Assembly (NCBI RefSeq): GCF_016888135.1
Contig: NZ_JACSWB010000132.1
Span: forward strand, 1-64,000
DNA length: 64,000 nucleotides
DNA from: Leptolyngbya sp. CCY15150
Lineage (GTDB): Bacteria > Cyanobacteriota > Cyanobacteriia > RECH01
Direction of reading: 5' to 3'
A model generated the notes under the pieces. That model was not told the origin of the DNA and made no database searches. It saw only the letters and a list, made by a program, of their open reading frames with translations. Positions 1 through 12,657 of the stretch are shown here, one piece after another (position 1 is the first letter of the stretch; every line of letters starts with the position of its first letter). Position numbers and translations under genes: made by a program.

Positions 1-87
1 ATTGAGAACAGTGTCAATAGATTTGTTGAAAAAGCTCATTCTTTCGTTCAGGATTCGGCAGATTGGGCAAGCTACTGGTCAAAATGA
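1..87 (+). other. Open frame ending in a stop just before the first kinase
   Basis: Frame 1 is open from the window edge to a TGA at 85-87 and reads as a plausible C-terminal tail ending in ADWASYWSK. It could be the end of an upstream gene. It could also be the broken N-terminal part of the kinase that follows in the same frame, because that kinase starts in the middle of a PAS fold. The two cannot be separated without sequence to the left. Confidence 0.3.
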
Positions 88-90
88 GAA

Positions 91-4053
<3,963 letters not shown>

Positions 4054-4206
4054 GGAGCGATCGCTAGACGAGGCCAGAGCTTGATGGACTCCCGCCATGA
4101 TGTCTATTCAAGGATTGGATAGGCTGAGAAAATCAGGGCTTGATCTCTTTTGCCGAGCTAATCAACGAGAGATTAGGATGGCATACCCTTGTCTCAACTG
4201 CATCCT

Positions 4207-5682
4207 CTAGTCATCCTCGCTATGTTTTTGATGCCAACCTTGCCTATAGAACTGAGTGAGGGCACTTTGATAGCGCTGTACTAACGGCTGGAGACTGTAG
4301 ACCCGATCGGGGGGATGGGTAAGGGCATGACGCACATCAGCGGCGATCGCTTCTTCATCAATCCCAACTACCTGACCCGCAGAGACCACCGGATGCCCGG
4401 CCACGTATAGGCTATCCACATATCGAGATGCTCCCCGAGCCATGACCAGCGCCGCCTCATCGCAGAGATCTGGCACCACATCCGCCATCAGCGCCGCGCG
4501 GTTGAGCATGAGAATATCCGCTGCCATGCCCGGCTCCAAGGTACCAATGTCCTGGCGGTGGGTGACGACGGTGGCCCCGTAGCGATGGGCGCGGAAGAAG
4601 TGCGATAAGGTCAACGATTGTTCCATGCCTACCTCAGCGTGCAGATGATAGTTCAGCCGCAGTTCTTTCAGGGCATCATCATCATCATTGATGGCCATCC
4701 CATCTAAACCAAAGGCCGCTGGCACCCCGGATTGCACCAGTTGCCGATAGGGAGCTAGCCCCGATCGCAACCGTAGGTTAGAACTAGTATTCACGGAAAC
4801 GATCACACCGCGCTCCGCTAGCCGCTCCATTTCAGCAGGAGTTAGCCAAATGCCGTGGGCGATGGTCAATCGAGGCGACAGCAGGCCAATCTCATCCAAG
4901 TAGGTGATCAACCCTTGGGGGTAGTGGGCGTCGGCCCATTCCCGCTGGTAGCGAGTTTCCAGCACATGCATATGCACCCGCCGTCCCGTATTGGCCGAGG
5001 CTTCAGCGATCGCTTCTAGCAGCTCCGGTGAACACCACTGGGGGCCGCGCGGGCCATACTGGATGGTGATGCGATCGTCATCACCACAGGTGGCGGCCAG
5101 ATCGTCTACGAGCTGAAGCTGCTCTTGGGGCGATCGCGGTGGCTGGTTCCAAAGCTGTTCTACGGCAGAGCGATCGCTCTCTGGTATAAGGTTGAGTAAG
5201 CGATCGGTATGGCCATAGGATAAGGAATTGCGATCGTTCATCGATACCGCCAAACCCAAGCGTACGCCCACGTCTCGCGCCGCTTGACAAACCTGGAGCA
5301 TTTCCTCCATCACGTTGGGGCTGGCGGGATTATGGCAATGCATCACCGACCCCACGCCACCTCTGGCCATGCGAGCCATGGCTAGGGCGGCGGATTCATA
5401 GACTGGAACAGATGGGCTGAGCTTCAGGGACGGTAGCCACAATTCTAGGGCCTGATCCAGGGCTCCAAACACGAAGGGAGCTACCCCGCGCCCATGGTCG
5501 TGGGCATTGGCTAGGGCCGGCAGAGCCAGCCAATCGGGATGGTCAGCCAGGTCGGCAGGGGCGATCGCTTGGATCACGCCATCGTTGACGGTCAAACTCA
5601 CTTGATGTTGCGGGGGTTGGTCTCCAGGATGGGATAGGAGGGTACCAACAGACTTCGACCAAGTGGGCAGAGGGTTCGGCAT
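4207..5682 (-). CDS. Amidohydrolase (cytosine/guanine deaminase-like)
   Basis: Metal-dependent hydrolase of the amidohydrolase superfamily, 491 residues. Visible signatures are the first metal-binding pair H61-D-H63 in NAHDHGRG, a second histidine with nearby Glu in HMHVLETRYQ, a third in IAHGIWLTPAEM, and the catalytic Asp in FGLDGMAINDDDD. This pattern is typical of deaminases and chlorohydrolases acting on nucleobase-like rings. The substrate cannot be read from sequence. It lies 150 bp downstream of a co-directional NMT1/THI5-type binding protein, a family that includes pyrimidine and amine binders, so import followed by deamination of a small heterocycle is a reasonable guess. No permease or ATPase of such a transporter is nearby. 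The ATG at 5682 has only a weak upstream ribosome site. Confidence 0.8.
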   Translation of the reverse strand: MPNPLPTWSKSVGTLLSHPGDQPPQHQVSLTVNDGVIQAIAPADLADHPDWLALPALANAHDHGRGVAPFVFGALDQALELWLPSLKLSPSVPVYESAALAMARMARGGVGSVMHCHNPASPNVMEEMLQVCQAARDVGVRLGLAVSMNDRNSLSYGHTDRLLNLIPESDRSAVEQLWNQPPRSPQEQLQLVDDLAATCGDDDRITIQYGPRGPQWCSPELLEAIAEASANTGRRVHMHVLETRYQREWADAHYPQGLITYLDEIGLLSPRLTIAHGIWLTPAEMERLAERGVIVSVNTSSNLRLRSGLAPYRQLVQSGVPAAFGLDGMAINDDDDALKELRLNYHLHAEVGMEQSLTLSHFFRAHRYGATVVTHRQDIGTLEPGMAADILMLNRAALMADVVPDLCDEAALVMARGASRYVDSLYVAGHPVVSAGQVVGIDEEAIAADVRHALTHPPDRVYSLQPLVQRYQSALTQFYRQGWHQKHSEDD

Positions 5683-5832
5683 GAATCAACTCAAGTGAAT
5701 AATTTCGTTCTCGTCCGCCAGCAGAGCGGTGGATCACGGTGGAGTGTCTGGCTGCAACACCAGGACAGACTGAGACCTACGGTTCAGTAAGTCCATCGCT
5801 GTCATTGTCCCATGGGATGGAGCAAGAGGAGG

Positions 5833-6942
5833 TTACATGAGTTGACGATCGCCCAATTCAGGCAGGAAGCGATCGTCGAAGACATCCTCAGGTTTAGGCG
5901 TGGTGGGCAGTTCAAAGGCCTCTACGACTTGACCGATGGTTTTCTCAAACCGCGTGGGATCCACCGCTCCAAAACCGTTGGCCTCCACCTCCGGCGACAG
6001 GAAAAGGGTGTCGATGGCAATCTGCAGCCGTTCTCGCTCTAGGGGAATCTCGTAGAGTTCGTCAAACTGGGCCATGATCTCCACGGCCTCATCGGGATTG
6101 GCAAGGGTATCTTGCAAACCCTTGGTCAGCGCGCGCAAAAAGGCCGACATTTGCTCAGGGTTGGCTTCTAGGACATCTTGCCGAGCTAAGACCGCGTTGC
6201 CGTAGAAGTCTAGACCATAGTCAGCATAACGGAAAATATTGAGCTTATCTGGAGGATAACCCTCGGCGTTGAGGTTAGGTAGGGCGGAAATGGTGAAGGG
6301 GGCGATCGCATCAATTTCCTTGGTCAGCAACAACGTCTGCTGCAGGCGCGATTCAATGGCCGGCACTTCCACTTGGTCTAGATCAAAGCCTGCCGTTTGG
6401 GCAAACAGGGGCAGCATCCGTCGGGTAGCACTACCGGCTGGAATACCCAATATCTTACCTTCTAGCATGGCTGGCTCTGTAATTCCAGTCTCTTCCAAGG
6501 ACATGATACTCATGGGCGACTGATTGTAGTAGATGGCGATCGCTTTCACCGGCGTATCGGGATTGGTGATGTTGAACTCCATCAGACTATTGATATCGCC
6601 AAAGCCCATATCAAAGGCTCCTGCTGCCACCTTGGTGATCGAATCGGCAGATCCTTGACCGCGCTCAAACTGCACGTCTAGCCCCTCATCTTCAAAATAG
6701 CCCTTGGCGATCGCCACGCCTAGGGGCGCATGAACTCCTTGGATGGCCCAGTCAAGGGTGAAGCGAATGGGGAACAGCTCAGACGGCGCTGATTCGGTAG
6801 AACTATCGGCAGCCGCATCAGGGGCGGAAGAATCGGCAGATGGCGATGGATCCGATGGTGAGGCGCAGGCTTTGAGGAGCAAGGTTGCTCCCACGGCGGC
6901 AGATGCCCGCCCCAAAAATTTGCGTCGATTCATAGGTACCAT
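5833..6942 (-). CDS. ABC-type substrate-binding lipoprotein, NMT1/THI5 (SsuA-like) family
   Basis: Periplasmic binding protein of 369 residues. The N-terminus carries a twin-arginine motif (MNRRKFLGR) followed by a lipobox-like LLKAC, so it is probably exported folded by Tat and lipid-anchored at Cys. The mature region begins after a Ser/Ala/Asp-rich linker. It has the family's FTLDWAIQGVHAPLGVAIAKG entry and the KVAAGAFDMGFGDINSLMEF segment common in nitrate/sulfonate/pyrimidine binders. GAGGG in front of ATG 6942 supports this start; a second ATG lies three codons in. It is upstream of and co-directional with the amidohydrolase. No permease or ATP-binding partner is adjacent, so it must use components encoded elsewhere or act as a sensor subunit. 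The ligand is unknown. Confidence 0.85.
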   Translation of the reverse strand: MVPMNRRKFLGRASAAVGATLLLKACASPSDPSPSADSSAPDAAADSSTESAPSELFPIRFTLDWAIQGVHAPLGVAIAKGYFEDEGLDVQFERGQGSADSITKVAAGAFDMGFGDINSLMEFNITNPDTPVKAIAIYYNQSPMSIMSLEETGITEPAMLEGKILGIPAGSATRRMLPLFAQTAGFDLDQVEVPAIESRLQQTLLLTKEIDAIAPFTISALPNLNAEGYPPDKLNIFRYADYGLDFYGNAVLARQDVLEANPEQMSAFLRALTKGLQDTLANPDEAVEIMAQFDELYEIPLERERLQIAIDTLFLSPEVEANGFGAVDPTRFEKTIGQVVEAFELPTTPKPEDVFDDRFLPELGDRQLM

Positions 6943-7008
6943 GGTCGATCCCTCTTAGTTACTGGCTTGGTCATCGCTCAACCCGCGTCAGAGTCGAGGT
7001 TTCTGTAA

Positions 7009-7032
7009 ATCATATATGATGTATGATATATC
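7009..7032. promoter_or_regulatory. Candidate operator: tandem AT-rich palindromes
   Basis: ATCATATATGAT (7009-7020) is its own reverse complement. Five bases later GATATATC (7025-7032) is a second perfect palindrome. They lie about 70-90 bp upstream of the start of the binding-protein gene at 6942, where a repressor or activator could bind. The regulator is unknown, and AT-rich palindromes can arise by chance. Confidence 0.35.
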
Positions 7033-7195
7033 CTATATCGCTATGCGTTGTAGTGTGGGCTACTAAATGGGGTATCCTGCCTGAGGGCTCCATGAGAGCT
7101 ATCTGAGTATGGGGTTAGATTAAAATAAGTTTTGACGCTGACCGTTTTTTTGAAAACAGATTAGGGTAACATCATCTTAGTTGAGCTCAAAATCT

Positions 7196-7287
7196 GGCGT
7201 TGCTGAATAGCAGTGTAATTCTGCAACATTCTACAGGGAGTATCAGATCCCGTAGCTATAGGTTTATTTCCTGGGTCAGCAACGCTC
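7196..7287. repeat. 92-bp MITE-like repeat, copy 1
   Basis: It starts GGCGTTGCTGAATAGCA and ends in the inverted form TCAGCAACGC. It has the same length and many matching interior blocks as the element at 55045-55136 (GCTGAATAGCA, ATTC.GCA, GGAGT, GGTT.AT.TCCT). It has no coding capacity, so it would need a transposase supplied in trans. Confidence 0.6.
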
Positions 7288-7422
7288 AAGCTCTGTTGCT
7301 CATCGGCTTCAGGGTGTGCCATGGGTGTAGATATAGTCCTGCGGTACATCGGAGGCTGCCTAGACATGGGTAACATCTGTTCCTAGATCATGCCTAGATT
7401 AGAGGGTAGGAGGTTCGATCCT

Positions 7423-8406
7423 ATGACTATTCGCGCATTGTTTCGCGCCGCAGCAGTGCAGGGTGTAGCAGCTCCCTACAATACCCTACACCTAAAAGTT
7501 TTTTATCCAGGGCAGATATCAAAGAATGACCCAACTCAAAACTTGGGGGTGGTGCCTGCTGATGTGAGCCAAGCCCCTTTTCCAATCGTGATTTTCTTCA
7601 ATGGGATTAACTGTGGTGCAGAGCTATACCAATGGCTAGCGGTGACGTTGGCAGAACGCGGCTTTGTGGTCGTCACGTTTAACTGGGTGGCGGAAAATAG
7701 TCCCGGCATGGTGGCCATAACGCCCGGCGTAGATCTTGCCATGATGGCCCCTGCTCGATACGGCACTGGCCCCAGTGCAACAGCCCTACCAACCATCATC
7801 CGTGAACTAGAGCATCTACAGACGGAAGGGGTGTTGGCAGGTTTGCTAGATCTTGAGCGGATGATCCTGGGTGGTCATTCGGCTGGGGGGCGGGTCGCGA
7901 TCGAAAATGCCAATCCCACCTTTTTCTCCAACGTTGTTGCAACGTTTGCCTATGGCGGCCATGCAGCGGCAGCGGTGCAGCTTGGCTATGAGGCGGGTCA
8001 AATCTTACCCCTGCCGGATCAGGTACCTATGTTGCTGATGGGGGGCACCCGTGACGGGGTGATTTTTAACAGCAGTTATCGCTACGGCATCACCTGGGAT
8101 CAGGCACAAACGCCGGTGGTGCGAACCTTTCAGGAAGCGATCGCTGGTGGTAGGAACGATAGCTATCTCTGTATTGTAGAGGGCGCAAATCATTTTTCAA
8201 TCGCGGATGGGGTTGATGGTACGACCGGCTGCCCCTTCTTGGATTACCCTGAAACTCAGCCAGCAGCAGCGGTGCGATCGCTTTTGGCTGACACTATTGG
8301 GCTGTTTATAGATGCCCATGGTCGAGGAAAGGAGGGAGCGATCGCGACTCTGAATCAACTCCCTGTCACCCATCAATCGTTAATCGTTCAATGGGATAGG
8401 AAATAA
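7423..8406 (+). CDS. Alpha/beta hydrolase (chlorophyllase/PAF-acetylhydrolase-like)
   Basis: Predicted serine hydrolase of 327 residues. The nucleophile elbow is GHSAGG, close to residue 153, preceded by a strand and oxyanion segment PFPIVIFFNGINCG and YQWLAVTLAERGFVVVTFNW. Later Asp (GGTRDGVIF) and His (EGANHFS) positions are good candidates to complete the triad. The start at ATG 7423 is chosen because AGGAGG at 7408-7413 lies 9 bases upstream. An in-frame ATG at 7390 lacks such a site. No signal peptide is evident. The fold resembles bacterial chlorophyllase-type and dienelactone-type hydrolases, but the substrate cannot be assigned. A 245-bp element with inverted ends begins right after the stop codon. 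Confidence 0.8.
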   Translation: MTIRALFRAAAVQGVAAPYNTLHLKVFYPGQISKNDPTQNLGVVPADVSQAPFPIVIFFNGINCGAELYQWLAVTLAERGFVVVTFNWVAENSPGMVAITPGVDLAMMAPARYGTGPSATALPTIIRELEHLQTEGVLAGLLDLERMILGGHSAGGRVAIENANPTFFSNVVATFAYGGHAAAAVQLGYEAGQILPLPDQVPMLLMGGTRDGVIFNSSYRYGITWDQAQTPVVRTFQEAIAGGRNDSYLCIVEGANHFSIADGVDGTTGCPFLDYPETQPAAAVRSLLADTIGLFIDAHGRGKEGAIATLNQLPVTHQSLIVQWDRK

Positions 8407-8651
8407 GGCGTTACTAAATTGCCATAGGATTTGCGCTAACGAACCGTCAGTGAGATGCTCATACTCACCATTCATTCACCATGAAGGTAGTGTCAGCATC
8501 TTGCTCACATTCCGATGCCATATCTTCATTAGACTTAATCGGAATTAGGAAAAACAATCAAGTCTTGGCCCGAAACCGATCGATCGTATGGTTACTACAT
8601 CCATTTGGATATCGAGCAACTCATGACCGATCAGGTCTATTCAGTAACGCC
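8407..8651. mobile_element. 245-bp non-coding element with 13-bp inverted ends
   Basis: The left end GGCGTTACTAAAT and right end ATTCAGTAACGCC are inverted copies matching at 12 of 13 positions. The left end shares the GGCGTT-type terminus of the 92-bp repeats. The interior carries a 37-base block (8426-8462) that recurs at 62055-62091 with 4 differences. No transposase reading frame is present, so this is a relic or a non-autonomous element. No clear target duplication was found. Confidence 0.5.
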
Positions 8652-8711
8652 GAAACAACGAGCTAGGGGGACGCACATGTTGAACCATGGGATGTGTGCG
8701 TCTGAATGGCC

Positions 8712-9350
8712 CTATTCAGCCATAAGAACGCCCCGGAGCTCTCCACCGCGATACCAAGTTGTATGAACATCAACATAGAGCATGTTGCTATCTAAGGCGG
8801 CTAACTGCTCGTCGGTGAGCATGTAGTCTCCCATCACCCGTCCACCGTAACCAGTCTCATCCAGCATGACGTCTAGAGCATATTGAAAGGGGCCGTTTTC
8901 ACTGGCCATGCCCTGATGAATGTGAAAAGCAGAGGTAATGTTTGGATTGGGAGGATCTAAGGGATCGGTTGCATAGTCCCGTAATGGGCTAGACATATCT
9001 TTAAAGCTGCCTCGCACGATCAAGCGATTGCCCGCAAGCGCTGCGCCTACCGTGCCGATGGATGGAGCCATCACAGCATTGGGGACAATCTGATCGCCCC
9101 CCATAATCGCTACATAGGTTTTAAAAGGACTAACCGTCATCCCTTGAGCCATCAACACGGACTGAGCAGCCCGGAGGTTGTTTTGAATGTCTGCCTTAGT
9201 AGCCAGATCGGCAGGTTGCTCAAGAGTATGGGGCGTAGCGTTTTGAGAGATGGCGGACAAAAGAGATTGTCCGATGCCTGGGGATGAGAATCCAATGACA
9301 CAGACAAAGCTGAGGGCAGCTATAAGCATTGTCTTGAACCAGTTTTGCAT
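8712..9350 (-). CDS. Secreted CHRD-domain protein
   Basis: Protein of 212 residues beginning MQNWFKTMLIAALSFVCVIG, a signal peptide with likely cleavage near GIGQS, so it should be exported. The C-terminal half matches the CHRD domain: SAFHIHQG, GPFQYAL, and the closing YVDVHTTWYRGGELRGVL. CHRD was first defined in chordin and is common in bacterial secreted proteins of unknown function. The start at 9350 is preferred because it gives a clean signal peptide and follows AGGAAG. An upstream ATG at 9383 is possible. No operon partner is visible. Confidence 0.8.
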   Translation of the reverse strand: MQNWFKTMLIAALSFVCVIGFSSPGIGQSLLSAISQNATPHTLEQPADLATKADIQNNLRAAQSVLMAQGMTVSPFKTYVAIMGGDQIVPNAVMAPSIGTVGAALAGNRLIVRGSFKDMSSPLRDYATDPLDPPNPNITSAFHIHQGMASENGPFQYALDVMLDETGYGGRVMGDYMLTDEQLAALDSNMLYVDVHTTWYRGGELRGVLMAE

Positions 9351-10550
9351 GGCGTATTTGCTTCCTAGGTGATTTGAATACATCAACAGTAGCCCTTATG
9401 GTTTGCAAGGGCCTAAAGATAGTACGGCGCTCCCCGCATTTTGGATGTCCTAAATTCAGAAAACCCAACATCATCCTATGGAATGATGATCTTCTGTAAA
9501 GCAAGGGGGCGTAGATTTACCGAGCCTGTGAATTGGGACTAGCATTTCAAAAATACAAAATGAAATGAAGCGCAAGATTAGTTTACAAAAAAGAGTTGTG
9601 CCAACAAGCGATCGCTGCCCCCATACCATCACCCCATGACCAGCATTACCATGACGTGTAACGTTTTGTCGCTGCTGTCATCAGCAGAGCGCATAATCCC
9701 CATGGAGGAAGCGATCGCTATTAATGTTCAGTTCTCGATAATCTAGAACAGATGATATTTTGCTTGCCTTATATTATCCTCACAGCATGATCCTTTCAAT
9801 TCAATCTAAGCTTGAGTTGAAGATCAATCACCTGATTGAGATTAGCATCAACGATCTGGATTGACTGGAGATTCTTCTGGACTAAAACGATGATCTAAGC
9901 TATTCAGATTTGAAAAAATGGACTAAGAGATGAACGCTAAAACCTGCCCAATCTCAATTCATAGACTATGATTCAATATGCCAAATACCGGGAAAGCCAA
10001 GCCAGCCCACTTCTCAGCGATCGCCACTAGTTGAGGAAATTCAACACAGATCATTCTGAAGTAGCCTCAGATTACTTTACAGAAAGCATCAAGAACTGTT
10101 GCGTATTATGTATATTTAAGGCTTATACAGTGTAATGATTATAACGCTAACATCTACGACTTGTTACAAACCCTGCAGTATCCAGGTTCATGAATGATCA
10201 CGTCGTGAAATCAGTAATTATCCTATGGGTTACCTATCACCAGGGTTGTTATAAATGAAGTGTTGAACCGAAGATTGAATGTATCGCCTAGCAACTCCAC
10301 GGAGCGTCTATATAGAACAACCCATCATTTCCCAGAAATCTATTCAACGGCTTAACCACTGTTGCTCGCTCATCCGACTCAGTCAGCTCATACTCAACAA
10401 CAGCACCATGAATCACTCTAGTCTTCTCTACAGTATTCATCCCTGCGACCAGCTATCCGGATGTCTAGAGCATGATTTCTCATTAGCCGCTGATCTCATA
10501 TAAGACAAACAAGCCCCTACCCAATCGTTCGATAAAAGGAATCCGAAGCT
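9351..10550. other. Long AT-rich intergenic region
   Basis: About 1.2 kb with no convincing gene. Its AT content is higher than in neighbouring genes and it has a few HIP1 sites. A 74-codon open frame at 10279-10503 has no recognisable features. The region should contain the promoter of the Roadblock/GTPase cluster, but I could not place it. Confidence 0.55.
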
Positions 10551-10922
10551 ATGGCTATTAACGTTGAAAAGCTCAATACACTTTTACAAAACTTTGTGTC
10601 TGCAACCAGTGATGTTGAAGGTGCTGCCCTAGTAACTCCAGATGGTTTACCGTTAGCAACCAGCTTGCCCGGTGGCATGGATGATGAACGGGTATCTGCT
10701 ATGTCTGCTGCTATGCTGTCCTTAGGTGAACGCATTGGTAGTGAGCTAGCCCGAGGCAGCATCGATCGCATCTATGTTGAAGGAACTCACGGCTATGGTG
10801 TATTGACCAGTTGTGCCGAAGATGCTGTATTTCTAGTCTTGGCTAATCGATCAGCTAAGCTAGGGGTCTTGATGTTAGAAATCAAACGGGCGATCGCTGA
10901 ACTGAAGCTTGTTTTAATGTAA
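10551..10922 (+). CDS. Roadblock/LC7-domain protein (MglB-like)
   Basis: Single-domain protein of 123 residues matching Roadblock/LC7: an N-terminal helix, then VEGAALVTPDGLPLATSLP, a central MSAAMLSLGERIGSELARG helix, and IYVEGTHGYGVLTSCAEDAVFLVLANRSAKLGVLMLEIKRA. Such proteins dimerise and commonly act as regulators or activators of small Ras-like GTPases, as MglB does for MglA. The next gene encodes such a GTPase, which supports that role here. AAAAGGA about 10 bases before ATG 10551 sets the start. It is the first gene of a five-gene co-directional cluster. Its biological output is unknown. Confidence 0.88.
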   Translation: MAINVEKLNTLLQNFVSATSDVEGAALVTPDGLPLATSLPGGMDDERVSAMSAAMLSLGERIGSELARGSIDRIYVEGTHGYGVLTSCAEDAVFLVLANRSAKLGVLMLEIKRAIAELKLVLM

Positions 10923-10989
10923 TTGCTGCGCAATTGCACCTGTATCTCGTCTTGCTTTACTAGTCCTGTCGTCTGTGGTGATCCAACTC

Positions 10990-11556
10990 ATGGAAATCAT
11001 GCGCCTAGTTGTCACCGGGCCCGTCGGAGCTGGGAAATCTACTTTTATTCGCTCAGTGAGTGAAATAGATGTAGTTGATACCGACCGACGGGCAACCGAT
11101 GAAGCCAGCCTCCTCAAACCAAAAACGACCGTCGCATTTGACTTTGGACGACTTCAGTTCTCTCCTGATATGGCGCTTCACCTCTATGGAACGCCTGGAC
11201 AAGCTCGGTTTGACTTTATGTGGGACATTTTAATTCAACGTGCCCACGCCTACATGTTGCTTGTTGCGGCCCATCGCCCTCGGGAGTTTCACTATGCTCG
11301 TCGAATTCTTAGTTTTATGCAGCGGCGATCGCGGGCTCCTCTCATTATTGGGTTGACCCATACCGACCAGCCCGGCACCTGGGATGAAGAAAATATCCTG
11401 ATTGCCTTAGGCTTTCCAAATCCAGACCGCCATCCTCCGATCGTTAGCGTCGATGCAACCGAAGCCGGATCCGTTGCCGTTGCAATCATGACGCTGCTAC
11501 AACACTATAGCCAAGTCCAGCAACGGAATGTAGAACAGCCTACACCGCATCGATAA
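10990..11556 (+). CDS. MglA/Rup-type small GTPase
   Basis: Ras-like GTPase of 188 residues. The P-loop is GPVGAGKST (residues 10-18). G3 is LYGTPGQ, in which the usual Asp of DxxGQ is Gly; prokaryotic MglA-like proteins also often lose this Asp. A G4-like THTD (123-126) and G5-like SVDA follow. It probably cycles between GTP and GDP under control of the Roadblock protein encoded 67 bp upstream. The start is uncertain: GTG codons at 10975 and 10978 and ATGs at 10990 and 10999 are in frame, with no strong ribosome site. ATG 10990 keeps the usual short lead into the P-loop. The C-terminal tail is polar and lacks a lipidation motif. Confidence 0.87.
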   Translation: MEIMRLVVTGPVGAGKSTFIRSVSEIDVVDTDRRATDEASLLKPKTTVAFDFGRLQFSPDMALHLYGTPGQARFDFMWDILIQRAHAYMLLVAAHRPREFHYARRILSFMQRRSRAPLIIGLTHTDQPGTWDEENILIALGFPNPDRHPPIVSVDATEAGSVAVAIMTLLQHYSQVQQRNVEQPTPHR

Positions 11557-11674
11557 GGTTCAAGCACGCTGATTGTATGCATGATTTTCACAGGATATAA
11601 AGCCTCAAGTCACTGTCACACATCAGCCCTGAATTTGTAAACCCATTTAGCGATGATTGACAACAAGGAACATT

Positions 11675-12529
11675 ATGGCAATTACAGGACATTTAGTAGA
11701 ATTTTCCTTGGCGGAAATCTTTCAATTTCTAGAACAGGGGCATAAAACCGGGCTGCTGACTATCTTTGAGCAACCAGAGCCTGCCCCGCCTCGTGGCCGA
11801 GAACATTATATTTGGTTCAATCAAGGTCGTGTTGTCGCTGCTGCTAACCGATCCGACCACCGAGGACTGATTAGCAGCCTCAGCCAACGAGGCCTCCTGG
11901 GCGATCGCGCCGCTAGTCGTTTGGCCCAATCCTGTGGGCCCAAGGTGCCGCTCGGGTTATATCTGAAATCTCAAGGGATTTTAGACGCCGAGCAGCTAAA
12001 ACTCTTGTTTTACACCCAAGTGATGCGGCAGGTTTGCGCTTTATTTTCCGTGGTGGATGGATGGTTTCATTTTGATAGCAAGGCCGTGCTGCCCTGTGAT
12101 GAAATGACCGGTCTGAGTGCTCCTGCAACAGAAGTTACCCTGGCTGGTCTGCGAGCGCTTCGTAATTGGAGCATGTTAGAGGATAAGCTACCGGATCCTA
12201 TGTCAACTATTGTTGCTTTGGTAGAGGGCCAACCTAGTCTCCGGTTGAATGCTGTAGAGTGGCAAGTTTGGGAATTTACTGGAGGAAAAGATTCACTACA
12301 AACCATCGCTCAACATTTGCAGTTGCCGATTCATAAAGTTCAAGAAATTGTGTTTCGGCTCAATGTCGTGGGCTTATTAGAAGAAGTACCCATGATGGCC
12401 ATTGAAGCTGAAGCGGCTCACCAGCATGAGGAAGAGGACGAACAGCAGGTGCCATCACCCTTACCTGATGCGGCTGTTAGTCAGTCATTTCTCAACAATC
12501 TGGTTAGCTTCCTAAAACATAAAGTGTAG
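11675..12529 (+). CDS. PATAN/DUF4388-domain protein
   Basis: Protein of 284 residues. The N-terminus MAITGHLVEFSLAEIFQFLEQGHKTGLLTI is the classic opening of the DUF4388/PATAN domain, named for the cyanobacterial regulator PatA and thought to mediate protein interactions in signalling. A second helical part (residues 70-180) follows, then a winged-helix-like end (LQTIAQHLQLPIHKVQEIVFRLNVVGLLEEV) and an acidic Glu/Gln tail. AAGGAA just before ATG 11675 fixes the start; an in-frame TTG lies six codons upstream. There is no receiver domain, unlike PatA. The position after the Roadblock and GTPase genes suggests it is an effector or adaptor for that GTPase. Confidence 0.82.
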   Translation: MAITGHLVEFSLAEIFQFLEQGHKTGLLTIFEQPEPAPPRGREHYIWFNQGRVVAAANRSDHRGLISSLSQRGLLGDRAASRLAQSCGPKVPLGLYLKSQGILDAEQLKLLFYTQVMRQVCALFSVVDGWFHFDSKAVLPCDEMTGLSAPATEVTLAGLRALRNWSMLEDKLPDPMSTIVALVEGQPSLRLNAVEWQVWEFTGGKDSLQTIAQHLQLPIHKVQEIVFRLNVVGLLEEVPMMAIEAEAAHQHEEEDEQQVPSPLPDAAVSQSFLNNLVSFLKHKV

Positions 12530-12657
12530 GCGCTACAAATCCCTACGCTAGATCGGTTCAGATGAGTCTAAGCAAATTGCGATCGCCTCAAACACCAGTG
12601 ATTTGCTAAACACAACCTACGCTGATTTTCATCAACATCACAACAGAGGTCATAATT

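Larger units (their letters stand above)
6943..7422. other. Divergent intergenic region with palindromes and a MITE-like repeat
   Basis: 480 bp between two divergent genes. It holds a perfect 12-bp palindrome and a second short palindrome near 7009-7032, and a 92-bp dispersed repeat at 7196-7287. A 71-codon open frame on the minus strand across the repeat has no coding character. Confidence 0.6.

Noticed and set aside
7161-7376. 71-codon minus-strand frame
   Set aside because: It is mostly made of the 92-bp repeat read in frame; no independent coding support.
10279-10503. 74-codon plus-strand frame before the Roadblock gene
   Set aside because: No ribosome site, no protein-like composition and no recognisable motif; it ends just before a well-supported gene start.
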